A DNA stretch of 64,000 nt, taken from positions 1-64,000 of the forward strand of contig CANRPU010000012.1 of assembly GCA_947632555.1 (NCBI GenBank), read 5' to 3'. Numbering within the stretch: the first letter of the stretch is position 1; each line of letters opens with the position of its first letter. Positions 32,472 to 42,196 of this stretch are shown in pieces. The notes beneath the pieces were generated by a model. The model had not been told where the DNA came from, made no database searches, and saw only the letters and a list, made by a program, of their open reading frames with translations. The stretch is from an uncultured Lachnospiraceae bacterium. GTDB lineage: Bacteria; Bacillota; Clostridia; Lachnospirales; Lachnospiraceae. Made by a program: the position numbers and the translations under genes.

Positions 32472-34409
32472 TTATATATCCAGTTCCGCATCGTTGGCAT
32501 GCTCGTAGATAAAGGCCTTTCTGGGCGGCACATCGGTTCCCATCAACAGCCCCGTGATCTCGGAAGCCATTCTGGCGTCCTCGATCTCTATTTTTTTCAG
32601 CAGCCTGGTTTCCGGATTCAGAGTGGTTTCCCAGAGCTGGGAAGCGTCCATTTCTCCCAGACCTTTGTACCGCTGCAGGGTAAACGCGGATTTATGGCTC
32701 TTCCGGTATTTTTCCAGTGCCTTGTCATCGTAGAGGTACTCCTCCGCTCCCTTGGACGGCATGGCTTTATAGAGGGGCGGCATAGCCTGGTAGACATGTC
32801 CCTCATAGATCAGTTCCGGCATAAAACGATAAAACAAAGTCAAAAGCAGGGTGCTGATATGGGCGCCGTCCACATCCGCATCCGCCATAATGATGATCTT
32901 GTCATACCGCAGTCTGCTGATGTCAAAATCATTGCCGTAACCTTCCGAAAAGCCGCAGCCGAAAGCGTTGATCATGGTCTTGATCTCCGCGTTGGCAAGC
33001 ACTTTATCGATGCTGGCCTTTTCCACGTTCAGTATTTTTCCGCGGATGGGAAGGATCGCCTGATACATACGGTTTCGGGCCATTTTGGCGCTGCCGCCCG
33101 CGGAATCGCCTTCCACGATAAAGATCTCGCACTTGGAAGGCTCCCTGGATTCGCAGTTGGCCAGCTTCCCATTGCTGTCAAAAGAAAACTTCTGCTTGGT
33201 CAGAAGGTTGGTCTTGGCCTTTTCTTCTGTTTTGCGGATCTTAGCGGCCTTTTCCGCGCAGGAGATCACATTTTTCAGGGTTTCCAGATTCCTGTCAAAG
33301 AACCGCACCACTTCCTCGCTCGTCACTTTGCTGACCACCTTGGCCGCGTCCTGATTGTCCAGCTTGGTTTTGGTCTGCCCCTCAAACCTGGGGTCGGGAT
33401 GCTTGATGGATATGACCGCGGTCATGCCGTTCCTCACGTCCGCCCCGGTGAAATTAATATCCTTTTCCTTTAAGATGCCAAGCTCTCTGGCGTAGGAATT
33501 GATAATATTGGTAAAAGCGCTCTTAAAGCCGGTTAAATGGGTACCCCCTTCGGCGTTGTATATGTTGTTGCAGAATCCCAGCACCTCTTCGTGAAACTCA
33601 TTGACATACTGAAACGCCACTTCCACGGAAATGCCTTCGCTCTCTCCCGAGAAATACACCACGTCCTCATGCACACATTCCTTGTTCCTGTTCATATCTT
33701 TAATAAAACCGGTGATCCCATCCGGCTCGTGATACGTGATATGCTCGGGTTCCTCCCGGCGCAGATCATGAAATAAAATGGTCAGCTCCGGATTTAAGTA
33801 AGCGGTTTCGTGCAGCCGGCTCTTGACCTCGTCTTCCTTGAAACGAGTCCTGTCAAAAATCGTATCGTCCGGCAGGAAATTTACGGCGGTACCGGTTTCC
33901 TTGGTCCTGCCGATAACGGGGAGCAGTCCGTTCTCCAGCTCCGTCACCGGTATTCCCTTTTCGTATTTGTCCTGATAGATGCGGCTCCCGTCTTTGACCG
34001 TTACGGTCAATCTGTTGGAAAGAGCATTTACCACGGAGGAGCCTACTCCGTGCAGACCGCCGCTGGTTTTGTAAGCACTGTTGTCAAATTTTCCTCCCGC
34101 GTGGAGCGTGGTAAAGACCAGCCGTTCCGCGCTGATGCCTTTTTCGTGCATCCCGACCGGGATCCCCCGGCCGTTGTCCTCCACCGTAGCCGAACCGTCC
34201 GCTTCCAGCGTTACCGAAATGGTATCGCAGAAGCCGGCCAGATGTTCGTCCACCGCGTTGTCCACGATTTCATAGATTAAATGGTTCAGGCCTTTTGTGG
34301 AAACGCTGCCGATATACATGCCCGGCCGTTTCCTGACCGCCTCCAGACCTTCCAGCACGGTGATGCTGGAAGCGCCGTATGTATTTGATCTTGCCATAGT
34401 TCCTCTCAT
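32472..34409 (-). CDS. parE: Type IIA topoisomerase subunit B (ParE-like)
   Basis: A 645-aa ATPase subunit. The GHKL ATP site shows EIVDNAVDEH, DNGRGIPVGMHEK and GLHGVGSSVVNALS; the Toprim domain shows EGDSAGGSA and MADADVDGAHI; the C-terminal QRYKGLGEMDASQLWETT is intact. GyrB and ParE are hard to tell apart from motifs alone; pairing with a box-less A subunit favours ParE. An ATG four codons in is also possible as start. Confidence 0.8.
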   Translation of the reverse strand: MRGTMARSNTYGASSITVLEGLEAVRKRPGMYIGSVSTKGLNHLIYEIVDNAVDEHLAGFCDTISVTLEADGSATVEDNGRGIPVGMHEKGISAERLVFTTLHAGGKFDNSAYKTSGGLHGVGSSVVNALSNRLTVTVKDGSRIYQDKYEKGIPVTELENGLLPVIGRTKETGTAVNFLPDDTIFDRTRFKEDEVKSRLHETAYLNPELTILFHDLRREEPEHITYHEPDGITGFIKDMNRNKECVHEDVVYFSGESEGISVEVAFQYVNEFHEEVLGFCNNIYNAEGGTHLTGFKSAFTNIINSYARELGILKEKDINFTGADVRNGMTAVISIKHPDPRFEGQTKTKLDNQDAAKVVSKVTSEEVVRFFDRNLETLKNVISCAEKAAKIRKTEEKAKTNLLTKQKFSFDSNGKLANCESREPSKCEIFIVEGDSAGGSAKMARNRMYQAILPIRGKILNVEKASIDKVLANAEIKTMINAFGCGFSEGYGNDFDISRLRYDKIIIMADADVDGAHISTLLLTLFYRFMPELIYEGHVYQAMPPLYKAMPSKGAEEYLYDDKALEKYRKSHKSAFTLQRYKGLGEMDASQLWETTLNPETRLLKKIEIEDARMASEITGLLMGTDVPPRKAFIYEHANDAELDI

Positions 34410-34421
34410 TCCGGATCTTGT

Positions 34422-35303
34422 TTATATATGGATTTTTTTGCAGCAGGCAATGGCCAGCGCGCCGGGGCCGATATGACATGCCACACTTAAAGAAAGGGGA
34501 TCAATGTGAATATCGTAGCCCGGAAAGACCTGGGCCAGCTCCTGCTTTAACACCTGAGCGGCTTCATCATTGTGGGTATGGGCGATCTCAAGCCAGACGC
34601 CTTTTTCTTCGGTCATACCGCCAAAACGGTTGATCACATCGTTTTTGATGGCGTTGATCATGATCATTTTGCCCTGATTCGTGGTCCTGGCCTTCGCGAA
34701 GGCATCCAGTTTCTCTCCCTGTATCTGCAGAACGGGCTTCAGTTTCAGAATGGTGCCCAGCGCCGCGGCGGCAGGGGTAATGCGTCCGCCCTTTTTCAGG
34801 TAATACAGGGTATCCAGCATGATGTAAATGCTGCTGTTGAATTTGTCTTCTTCCAGAAAATCCTTTATTTCCGCGCCACTCAGTCCTTTTTGGACCAAAA
34901 GTTTGGCATCCAGCACGGACTGTCTTTGGGTAACGGAGATCCGCTGGTTGTTCACCACATGCACCTTCCCGTTAAATTCCGGTTCCCCCGCCAGCATCAT
35001 GGCGCTCTGGCAGGAACCGGAAAGGCCGCTGCTCATAGGGATGTGTACGATCTCGTCATATTCCTTCAACAGACCGCGCCAAAGTCCCATAACCGATTCC
35101 GGTGAGGGCTGGCTGGTCCCGATATCGTCCCCGCCTGCCAGCATACGGTAAAATTCTTCCTGCGTCAGATCAATATCTTCAAAATAAGTCTTTTCGTTGA
35201 TCATAAACGGCATGGGCAGAACGGATACGCCGTATTCTCCTGCCTGAGCCTGCGTAATCCCGCTATTGGAATCTGTCACAATTGCTATTCTGCTCATAAA
35301 CAT
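34422..35303 (-). CDS. DegV family fatty-acid-binding protein
   Basis: A 293-aa DegV/FakB-type protein that binds a fatty acid for phosphorylation by FakA. The conserved IAIVTDSNSGI start, the TSQPSPE segment and HIPMSSGLSGSCQSA are present. FakA is encoded 2 genes upstream (37418-39154), so a functional FakA-FakB pair is likely. Confidence 0.88.
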   Translation of the reverse strand: MFMSRIAIVTDSNSGITQAQAGEYGVSVLPMPFMINEKTYFEDIDLTQEEFYRMLAGGDDIGTSQPSPESVMGLWRGLLKEYDEIVHIPMSSGLSGSCQSAMMLAGEPEFNGKVHVVNNQRISVTQRQSVLDAKLLVQKGLSGAEIKDFLEEDKFNSSIYIMLDTLYYLKKGGRITPAAAALGTILKLKPVLQIQGEKLDAFAKARTTNQGKMIMINAIKNDVINRFGGMTEEKGVWLEIAHTHNDEAAQVLKQELAQVFPGYDIHIDPLSLSVACHIGPGALAIACCKKIHI

Positions 35304-35339
35304 TGGTTTCCTTTCTCAATCTTCATGCTTATTTTATCG

Positions 35340-37421
35340 TCAGATGGAAGTAAAGTCAACAGGATTAAACAGTCCTTTTCCCACCAGTTCCTCATAGCGA
35401 AGAAGCGTGCTCCGGCTTATTCTGTCACCGCAGGCATCCACCGCATCCGCCGCCTGTTTCAGAACAGCGGCGTCCCGATAGATATCCCCCAGACGAAACT
35501 GCATTTCGCCGCTCTGCCGGATACCGGTCAGATCCCCGGGGCCTCTAAAACGCAGGTCTTCTGAAGCGATAAAAAAGCCGTCGTTGGAATGGTTCAGTAT
35601 TTCCAGCCGCTTCTCGGATTCCTCCGTACTGCCGGTATTGATAAAGATGCAGTAGCTCTGATACTCTCCGCGCCCTACCCGGCCGCGCAGCTGATGGAGC
35701 TGCGCCAGTCCGAACCGTTCCGCGTTTTCCACCAGCATGACCGTAGCGTTGGGTACGTTAATCCCCACTTCGATCACAGTGGTAGATACCAGTACATCCG
35801 TATAGCCGGCGGCAAAATCCTCCATGACGCGGTTCTTGTCGGCAGGCCTCATACGGCCGTGCAGACAGGATACCCGGACGGAGGGCGGCAGGGCGGCTTT
35901 TAACTTTTCCGCGTAGTCTTCCACGTTTTCCAGGCCTTCCATCCCGCCTTCTTCCACCATGGGACAGATACAGTAGGCCTGTCTGCCCGCCGCCACCTCT
36001 TTGGCGATAAAGGAATAGGCCGTGGAACGGAAAGCGGGCCCGACCACGCAGTTCTTCACCGGCTTCCGGCTGCCGGGCAGTTCGTCGATCACGGAGATAC
36101 GCAGATCCCCATAGAGGATAATGGCCAGTGTCCTGGGAATGGGCGTGGCGCTCATGACCAGCACATGGGGCTGTTTTCCCTTGTCTTTTAAGTTTTCCCG
36201 CTGCCTGACGCCGAATCTGTGCTGTTCGTCCGTTACCACCAGAGCCAGATTGGAAAAGCGCACTTTTTCCTGGATAACGGCGTGGGTTCCCAGGACCAGA
36301 TTGGCGGAACCGTCCGCGATGGCCGCGTAAGCGTCCCGTTTTTCCTTAGCCGGCTGGGAACCGGTCAAAAGCACGGGCTTAAAGGGCAGTCCGTATGTTT
36401 TGGTCAGTTCTCTGACAGTTTCAAAATGCTGCCTGGCCAGCACCTCCGTAGGCGCCATCATGGCGCCCTGATAACCATTGGAAACGCACAAAAGCAGGGC
36501 CCAGACAGCCACAATGGTCTTTCCGGAGCCCACATCCCCCTGTATCAGCCTGTTCATCACGGTTTCGCCCGTCATATCTTCCCCGATCTCCCGGATCACG
36601 GAAAGCTGGGCCCGGGTCAGCCTGTAGGGAAGCGCCTCCAGAAAGCGGCCGGCCTGCGCCGTTTCGATCATAGGATGCTCGTTTACTGCCTGCCCGGAAA
36701 GATCTTTGGCCTGCCGCAGCATAAGGATAAAAAAGAAAAATTCATTGAATACCAGCCTTTTACGGGCTTCCTGCAGCTGCGCACCGTTTTGGGGAAAATG
36801 AATGGCCATAAGCGCATCCCAATATGGCATAAGCCCTTCCTTTTCCACGATTTCCGGCGGAAGCGCCTCTTCCTTCTCAAACGCTTCCCGGATGGTGTCC
36901 ACAGCCAGGACCTGCTTTACCGCTTTGGAAACGCTCTGGCTGGAAAGACCTTTGGTCAGGGAATACCGGGGCTGGATGCATCGGGTGAGATTTTGGTAAT
37001 CCGCCTCTTTATAAACGCCGGGCTGTTCCATAAAGAGCGCGTGGTTGTTCTTTTCCCTCACCATTCCCCGAAAATAATAACGGGAACCCGCTTTTAAGGT
37101 GTTTTTTAAATACGGCATATTAAAAAAGGTCAGCTGCATGGCTCCCGTTTCATCTTTGACCGTAACGGTCAATATCTTCAGGTTCCGGACATGGCGCAGC
37201 GCCGGAGCGGCAGTTATCAGCCCTCGTATGGCGGCGCGCTGCCCGACGCGGACCTCCTGTATGGGAACGGGCGCCTCGAAAGTTTCATAATCTCTGGGAA
37301 AGTAAAAAAGCAGATCCCGCAGAGTATCTATATGCAGTTTATGAAAAAGAGCGGCGGATTTCTCCCCCACTCCTTTCAAGGTGGTAATTTCTGATTGTAA
37401 ATCCATGGTCCTTCCGATCAT
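35340..37421 (-). CDS. recG: ATP-dependent DNA helicase RecG
   Basis: A 693-aa RecG with an N-terminal wedge/OB domain, Walker A GDVGSGKTIVA, the DEQHRFGVRQR box, MSATPIPRTLA and the C-terminal helicase motifs up to QLRGRVGRG. It remodels stalled replication forks. The first ATG overlaps the fakA stop; MDLQSEITTL at 37406 is an alternative with GGAAGG close upstream. The order yloU-fakA-recG is that of Bacillus (yloU-yloV-...-recG). Confidence 0.93.
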   Translation of the reverse strand: MIGRTMDLQSEITTLKGVGEKSAALFHKLHIDTLRDLLFYFPRDYETFEAPVPIQEVRVGQRAAIRGLITAAPALRHVRNLKILTVTVKDETGAMQLTFFNMPYLKNTLKAGSRYYFRGMVREKNNHALFMEQPGVYKEADYQNLTRCIQPRYSLTKGLSSQSVSKAVKQVLAVDTIREAFEKEEALPPEIVEKEGLMPYWDALMAIHFPQNGAQLQEARKRLVFNEFFFFILMLRQAKDLSGQAVNEHPMIETAQAGRFLEALPYRLTRAQLSVIREIGEDMTGETVMNRLIQGDVGSGKTIVAVWALLLCVSNGYQGAMMAPTEVLARQHFETVRELTKTYGLPFKPVLLTGSQPAKEKRDAYAAIADGSANLVLGTHAVIQEKVRFSNLALVVTDEQHRFGVRQRENLKDKGKQPHVLVMSATPIPRTLAIILYGDLRISVIDELPGSRKPVKNCVVGPAFRSTAYSFIAKEVAAGRQAYCICPMVEEGGMEGLENVEDYAEKLKAALPPSVRVSCLHGRMRPADKNRVMEDFAAGYTDVLVSTTVIEVGINVPNATVMLVENAERFGLAQLHQLRGRVGRGEYQSYCIFINTGSTEESEKRLEILNHSNDGFFIASEDLRFRGPGDLTGIRQSGEMQFRLGDIYRDAAVLKQAADAVDACGDRISRSTLLRYEELVGKGLFNPVDFTSI

Positions 37422-39154
37422 TCCGCTGAGATCACGTAGTAATAAATAGGCTGTCCGCCAAACTGCAGTTCCACGTCGCAGGCGGAATATTTCTCCGCGA
37501 TGACCGCCCGCACCTTCTCCGCGTCTTCTTCTTTTACATCCATGCCGTAATAGATGCTGATGAGTTCCACCTCATCGTCCATCATGGCGTCCACCATACC
37601 CAGGGTCACCGCTTCCAGGTCCGTACCGTTGGTCAGAATGCCCTTATCGCCGATACCCATATAATCTCCCTGTGTAATAGTCTTGTCATCGATGCAGGTA
37701 TCCCGTACCGCATAGGTCACTTCACCGGTCCTGACACTGCCGATCTCTTCCGTCATGACCTCCGCGTTCTCCTCCGGGGACAGATCCGCCACATAATTGA
37801 TCACGGCGGTGATCCCCTGGGGAACAGTCCTGGTGGGAAGGACGATGATCTTTTTGTCTTTCACCAGGTCCACGGCCTGATTGGCCGCCAGAATAACATT
37901 GGAGTTATTGGGCAGGATAAAGACGGTATCCGCATTGACCTTTTCAATAGCTTCCAGCATATCCGCCGTGGAAGGATTCATGGTCTGACCGCCCTCTATG
38001 ATATAATCCACGCCAAGCCCTCGGAAGATCTCATTCATTCCGTCCCCAATGGAAACAGCTACAAAACCTACATCCTTCTTTTCCGCGGGCAGATTGGGCT
38101 CAGCCGTTTGGGCGGAGCCCTGAAGCGCCGCGTCCGTACCGGCGGGAACGCCTTCCACTGCCGCCGCCTGCGCGATGCCGCCCTGGCGTTTTTCCGATTC
38201 CTTAAAGAGCTTCTCCTGATGTTCCAGCCGCATATTGTCGATCTTGATGCTGGACAACGCGCCATACTTTAACGCCCGCTGAAGCGCAAGGCCGGGGTCG
38301 TTCGTATGTACGTGCACCTTGACCACGTCATCGTCCGTCACGCATACGATGGAATCTCCGATGGACTCCAGAAACGCCTTGAAATCCAGTTCTGCCTTGA
38401 TATTAAAATTACGGCTCAGCAGAATGATAAATTCCGTGCAGTATCCGAACCGGATGTCGGCCTGCGCCTGCCCGTCCTGCTTCGGACCGCTCTCTTCCTT
38501 CGCGTCCCCGGTCAGGGTATAATCTATTTCCTTGCCAAGATAGGCGTCATAGGCGCCGCTTAACACTTCCACCAGTCCCTGGCCGCCGGAATCCACTACA
38601 CCGGCCTGTTTCAGCACCGGTAAAAGCTCGGGCGTCTGGCTCAGGACATAACGGGCGTGCTCTAAGAGCGTCCCCAGAAAAATCTCCATATCCTCCGCGC
38701 CGTCACCGCACAGCTCCCTGGCCTTTTCGGCGGTGCTCCTGGCTACGGTCAGGATCGTGCCTTCCTTGGGTTTCATAACAGCCTTATACGCCGTTTCCAC
38801 AGCTCTCTCAAAAGCGTCCGCGAGGGCGGGGATATCTATGGTATCCATGGTTTTGATACTGCGCGTAAAACCGCGCAGAAGCTGGGACAGGATCACGCCG
38901 GAGTTGCCCCGCGCTCCCCGCAGGGAACCGCCGGAAACCGCTTTGCAGAGAGATTCCATATCAGGGTTGTCCCCCAAGGTGATCAGTTCCTTGGCGGCGG
39001 ACATGATCGTCAGCGTCATATTGGTACCCGTATCCCCGTCAGGAACCGGGAATACATTCAGTTCGTTGATCCATTCTTTTTTTGATTCCAGATTTTTAGC
39101 GCCGGCTAAGAACATCTTGGCAAGCATCTTAGCGTCTATGGTATTTGAAGCCAC
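37418..39154 (-). CDS. fakA: Fatty acid kinase subunit FakA (DAK domain)
   Basis: A 578-aa kinase. The N-terminal DhaL/DAK nucleotide domain has NVFPVPDGDTGTNM and GARGNSGVILSQLLRGF; the C-terminal part belongs to the YloV/FakA family. It phosphorylates fatty acids bound to FakB (DegV) for phospholipid synthesis. An unusual Ala/Gln-rich linker lies around residues 315-345. Confidence 0.92.
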   Translation of the reverse strand: MASNTIDAKMLAKMFLAGAKNLESKKEWINELNVFPVPDGDTGTNMTLTIMSAAKELITLGDNPDMESLCKAVSGGSLRGARGNSGVILSQLLRGFTRSIKTMDTIDIPALADAFERAVETAYKAVMKPKEGTILTVARSTAEKARELCGDGAEDMEIFLGTLLEHARYVLSQTPELLPVLKQAGVVDSGGQGLVEVLSGAYDAYLGKEIDYTLTGDAKEESGPKQDGQAQADIRFGYCTEFIILLSRNFNIKAELDFKAFLESIGDSIVCVTDDDVVKVHVHTNDPGLALQRALKYGALSSIKIDNMRLEHQEKLFKESEKRQGGIAQAAAVEGVPAGTDAALQGSAQTAEPNLPAEKKDVGFVAVSIGDGMNEIFRGLGVDYIIEGGQTMNPSTADMLEAIEKVNADTVFILPNNSNVILAANQAVDLVKDKKIIVLPTRTVPQGITAVINYVADLSPEENAEVMTEEIGSVRTGEVTYAVRDTCIDDKTITQGDYMGIGDKGILTNGTDLEAVTLGMVDAMMDDEVELISIYYGMDVKEEDAEKVRAVIAEKYSACDVELQFGGQPIYYYVISAE

Positions 39155-39166
39155 AATAAATCCTCC

Positions 39167-39526
39167 TTAATCTATCACTCTTACACCTTCCACAAAGATG
39201 TTGATTTTCTCGATTTCTATGCCGGTGAACTCTTCCACCTTGTATTTCACGCTGTCCGTCAGATTTTCAGCCACGGCCAGAATGCTGACACCGTAGGCCA
39301 CGATCACATGAAAGTCCAATGTCAGCTTATTGTTGTTAAGAGAAACCGCGATCCCTCTCTTCAGACTGTCCATTTTCAAAAGCCGGGCCAGCCCGTCCCT
39401 CGCGGAATATCCGGCCATACCCACGATACCAAAGCATTCTACCGCTACTCCGCCCGCGTACTGGGCGATCACATCATTGTCAATTATGATATTTCCCATA
39501 TGAGTATTGATGGAAGAACCTTTCAT
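39167..39526 (-). CDS. Asp23/YloU family protein
   Basis: A 119-aa protein with the Asp23 core (GNIIIDNDVIAQYAGGVAVECFGIVGMAG, then KLTLDFHVIVAYGVSILAVAENL). These proteins are envelope-stress or membrane-associated factors. It precedes fakA as in Bacillus. AAGGAGGG lies before ATG 39526. Confidence 0.9.
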   Translation of the reverse strand: MKGSSINTHMGNIIIDNDVIAQYAGGVAVECFGIVGMAGYSARDGLARLLKMDSLKRGIAVSLNNNKLTLDFHVIVAYGVSILAVAENLTDSVKYKVEEFTGIEIEKINIFVEGVRVID

Positions 39527-39643
39527 AAACCCTCCTTCTTGCCGGTCCCGCCGGGATCGGCATAACATATATGGTATATTATAACTGCTTTCCCACAAAA
39601 ATGAAATAAAAAATTTAAAAATTCAAAAAACTTGAGTTTTTAC

Positions 39644-39672
39644 TTGCAATCTGAAAGTTTTTCTGTTAATAT
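39644..39672 (+). promoter_or_regulatory. rpmB promoter
   Basis: -35 TTGCAA (39644-39649), 17-bp spacer, -10 TAATAT (39667-39672), about 75 bases before the rpmB start. Confidence 0.65.
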
Positions 39673-39746
39673 ATCAATGTTGCGAGTTTATCCCGCGGTA
39701 ATTTGTGGATCAGAAAAACGAAGCTGCTTTTTGAGGAGGTGTCAAA

Positions 39747-39932
39747 ATGGCTAAATGTGATATTTGCGGCAAGGGCGTTCATTTCGGCAACAACGTAAGC
39801 CATTCTCATAGAAGGTCCAACAGAATCTGGAATTCCAATATCAGAAGCGTAAAGTGCAAGGTAAACGGCGGTTCCAGGAGAATGCATGTGTGCACCCGCT
39901 GTTTAAAGTCCGGTGCCGTAGAAAGAGCCTGA
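39747..39932 (+). CDS. rpmB: 50S ribosomal protein bL28
   Basis: A 61-aa bL28 with two CxxC pairs (CDIC near 4-7 and CTRC near 49-52), the zinc-binding form. It is divergent from yloU-fakA, as in Bacillus. GAGGAGG lies before the ATG. Confidence 0.97.
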   Translation: MAKCDICGKGVHFGNNVSHSHRRSNRIWNSNIRSVKCKVNGGSRRMHVCTRCLKSGAVERA

Positions 39933-39956
39933 GAAAACCCATAAACGGATTTCTTC

Positions 39957-39996
39957 AAAAAACACAGTTTCGGTTTTACCGGAAACTGTGTTTTTA
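39957..39996 (+). terminator. Bidirectional terminator after rpmB
   Basis: AAAACACAGTTTC pairs with GAAACTGTGTTTT across a short loop, with T-runs at both ends on the respective strands. It serves rpmB and the convergent coiled-coil gene. Confidence 0.85.
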
Positions 39997-40007
39997 TTTT
40001 GTCCCGA

Positions 40008-40535
40008 CTACTCTGCTTTCTTTCTTTTTTCATATTCCCTGTTGATCATCTGTACCAGCTCCGCATCTCCGCAGAGGTTGTCCGGATGAAATATCTTCAA
40101 CAGGTCTTTATATCGCTTTCTCAACGCCAGCGGATTGGTAACGCCCCTGAACAGAACGGAAGATACCGTTTCCATATTGACGGGAACGCCCTGCTCGTCC
40201 TCCCACAGCTCCTTTTCCAGAGAAAATCTGGCCTTCTCCTTTTCCAGCCGGCTTCTGTCCGCATCTAACTGCCTGAAACCGTTCTGGAGAATCTCCATCT
40301 TCTTTTCAAAGAAAAGATTGTCATCCTTCAGCCGCTTTTTCTCCATTACGATCCGGTGGTTGAGCATATCCATTTCGGTCCGGAACTGGCTTCTTTCCTT
40401 CAACAGCCTGTCCCTGTTTTCCGCAAGCTCCTTTTTCTCGTTTTCCAGCCGGATACGCTCCTTAAACAGGAAGGTCTTCAATTCTTTCAGCGCCTCATCA
40501 TCCTCCGATTTCAGCATTTCTTCAATATCCATCAT
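40008..40535 (-). CDS. Coiled-coil protein with C-terminal J-like domain
   Basis: A 175-aa protein whose first 125 residues form a charged coiled coil (KERIRLENEKKELAENRDRL and similar). The last 45 resemble helices II and III of a DnaJ domain: LRKRYKDLLKIFHPDNLCGD with the HPD motif, then ELVQMINREYEKRKK. The HPD motif stimulates Hsp70 ATPase, so this may be a dedicated DnaK recruiter. ATG 40535 has GGAG eight bases upstream. It is last in a run with a 48-aa gene and gerW. Confidence 0.7.
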   Translation of the reverse strand: MMDIEEMLKSEDDEALKELKTFLFKERIRLENEKKELAENRDRLLKERSQFRTEMDMLNHRIVMEKKRLKDDNLFFEKKMEILQNGFRQLDADRSRLEKEKARFSLEKELWEDEQGVPVNMETVSSVLFRGVTNPLALRKRYKDLLKIFHPDNLCGDAELVQMINREYEKRKKAE

Positions 40536-40548
40536 GGCTCTCACTCCG

Positions 40549-40695
40549 TCAACCGCAGCTGTAACAGTTATAACCGATAAACAAAAGCATGGCTATCAAT
40601 ACGATCCCCACAAAATCATTGTGCAGAAACAGCATGATCAGCATCCCGATAGCTATAAAAAAAGCCAGTAACCCGATCAGTTTTCTCTTATCCAT
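40549..40695 (-). CDS. 48-aa two-span membrane protein
   Basis: A short frame reading MDKRKLIGLLAFFIAIGM at the start and LLFIGYNCYSCG at the end, with two hydrophobic segments split by HNDF. The ribosome site is weak (GGAACGG). It fits neatly between gerW and the coiled-coil gene on the same strand. No family is recognised. Confidence 0.5.
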   Translation of the reverse strand: MDKRKLIGLLAFFIAIGMLIMLFLHNDFVGIVLIAMLLFIGYNCYSCG

Positions 40696-40751
40696 ACCGT
40701 TCCCGAAAAATTGTTCTTATTGCAGGATATGCGGGGATACAAAAAAAGTTT

Positions 40752-41156
40752 CTATTCCGATTCCTTATCCGGGAAAGCGATATCCACCGCTTCCTCGTCC
40801 GGGATCATATCTTCTTTTTTGCTGGTAAATTTATTGATAACGTCCGGGATCATGTCCAGGATCTTGGTCACGGCATCCTGGTTTCTCACGTTCACCAGTT
40901 TGCTGGATCCGTCTTTTCCGATCACCAAGACCGCACTGGGAGTCATCTTTCCCCCGATGCCGCCCGCGCCGCTCTGGGATTTCTTTTCACCGTTCAGGCC
41001 GGCGCCGGCGCCCACGCCGAAAGACACGTCCACAAGAGGCAAAATGATCGTGTCCCCTATTTTCGTGGCTTCTCCTACTACCGTTTTGGTAGAAAGCACC
41101 GTATCCATTCCTTTTAATAACGCTTCCACAACTCCGTTCAACTGATTCTCTGCCAT
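40752..41156 (-). CDS. GerW/YtfJ family sporulation protein
   Basis: A 134-aa YtfJ-type protein with the glycine-rich core VDVSFGVGAGAGLNGEKK and GGIGGKMTPSAVLVIG. GerW is involved in spore germination in Bacillus. It directly follows the DUF2953 gene, as ytfJ follows ytfI. It suggests the host forms spores. Confidence 0.9.
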   Translation of the reverse strand: MAENQLNGVVEALLKGMDTVLSTKTVVGEATKIGDTIILPLVDVSFGVGAGAGLNGEKKSQSGAGGIGGKMTPSAVLVIGKDGSSKLVNVRNQDAVTKILDMIPDVINKFTSKKEDMIPDEEAVDIAFPDKESE

Positions 41157-42196
41157 TATTTTTCCTCCCTTTTCAGTTCTTTGACAAAAATCCTAAGCTG
41201 TCTGTCCATGACCACGCACAGCGCGTGCCGCAGGATCGTACAGACAGTGATCTTCCCTTTGAGCAAAATACTGCCTTCCCACACGGTATTTTCAAAATCC
41301 GCCGCCAGTCTTACATTGTTTCCCAAAACGGGGGAAAGCATACCGTAGACGGCGCAGAGGTATCCGGTGGTATCCGGCGAACCGGTGCCTATCCGCAGAT
41401 CGGCTCTGAGCACTCTGGGGCGGATACTTTTCAGTATCTTAAATACCCGTTTCCTGACCCTGATAAAAAAGCGCCGGTTGTTCCTGTCTTCCAGCCTGCC
41501 TTTGTAATACAGGACGGTTTCCTTTATCTCATCCGCTTTCCGCAGACTGCTTTTTATCTTATCACAGATTGAAACAATTGTGTGTTTTATCTTTTCAATG
41601 ATTTCCCGAATGAGCGCAGCCGGGGATTTCTTTTGTTTCTGTTTCTTCTCCTTCTGTTTCTTCTGCTTCTTCTTTTTCTCTTCCCGGCCGTTTCCCGTTT
41701 CCCGCTGCAGGGAGGCGGCTTCCGTCTGGTCGGCTGTCTGCGCGGTATTTTTCTCCTCCGGCATATCCGGGGGCTTCTTCTCTTCGCCCGGTCCGCCCGA
41801 TCCGGCTGTTTTCGGTGTCTCCGGCTCAGACGGTACATCCGAATCAAGCGGCGCATCCGGCTCAAGCGGCGTATCCTGTTTTGGCTCCTCCGGGTCACCG
41901 GCAGGGCTTTCCCGCTCGGCTTTCCGGTCTGTTTTACGAAAACCGTCCGCGATCTTGATGCCGCAGACCTTTATCACCGGGCTTCCCGGAACCGGATAGT
42001 CAAACCGCGCTGACAAAAGATGCAGCAGGTAAGTCACCCGCACGCTGAGAACCGTTTCTTCTCCTTTCCGGTGCCCCGTCAGCCGGTAGCGGACAGGCAC
42101 GAACAGAACCAGACACAGGAGCAGAAGCAGCAGACCGAGCACACACAGCAAAACGATACCGATCACGGTCAGTATCTGCAGAATCACATGTAGCAT
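41156..42196 (-). CDS. DUF2953 membrane-anchored protein
   Basis: A 346-aa protein with an N-terminal membrane helix, a long insert (about 80-200) rich in Pro, Glu, Asp and Lys (low complexity), and a conserved C-terminal DUF2953 region (DLRIGTGSPDTTGYLCAVYGML). It is the YtfI counterpart of the GerW neighbour. The function is unknown. Confidence 0.8.
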   Translation of the reverse strand: MLHVILQILTVIGIVLLCVLGLLLLLLCLVLFVPVRYRLTGHRKGEETVLSVRVTYLLHLLSARFDYPVPGSPVIKVCGIKIADGFRKTDRKAERESPAGDPEEPKQDTPLEPDAPLDSDVPSEPETPKTAGSGGPGEEKKPPDMPEEKNTAQTADQTEAASLQRETGNGREEKKKKQKKQKEKKQKQKKSPAALIREIIEKIKHTIVSICDKIKSSLRKADEIKETVLYYKGRLEDRNNRRFFIRVRKRVFKILKSIRPRVLRADLRIGTGSPDTTGYLCAVYGMLSPVLGNNVRLAADFENTVWEGSILLKGKITVCTILRHALCVVMDRQLRIFVKELKREEK

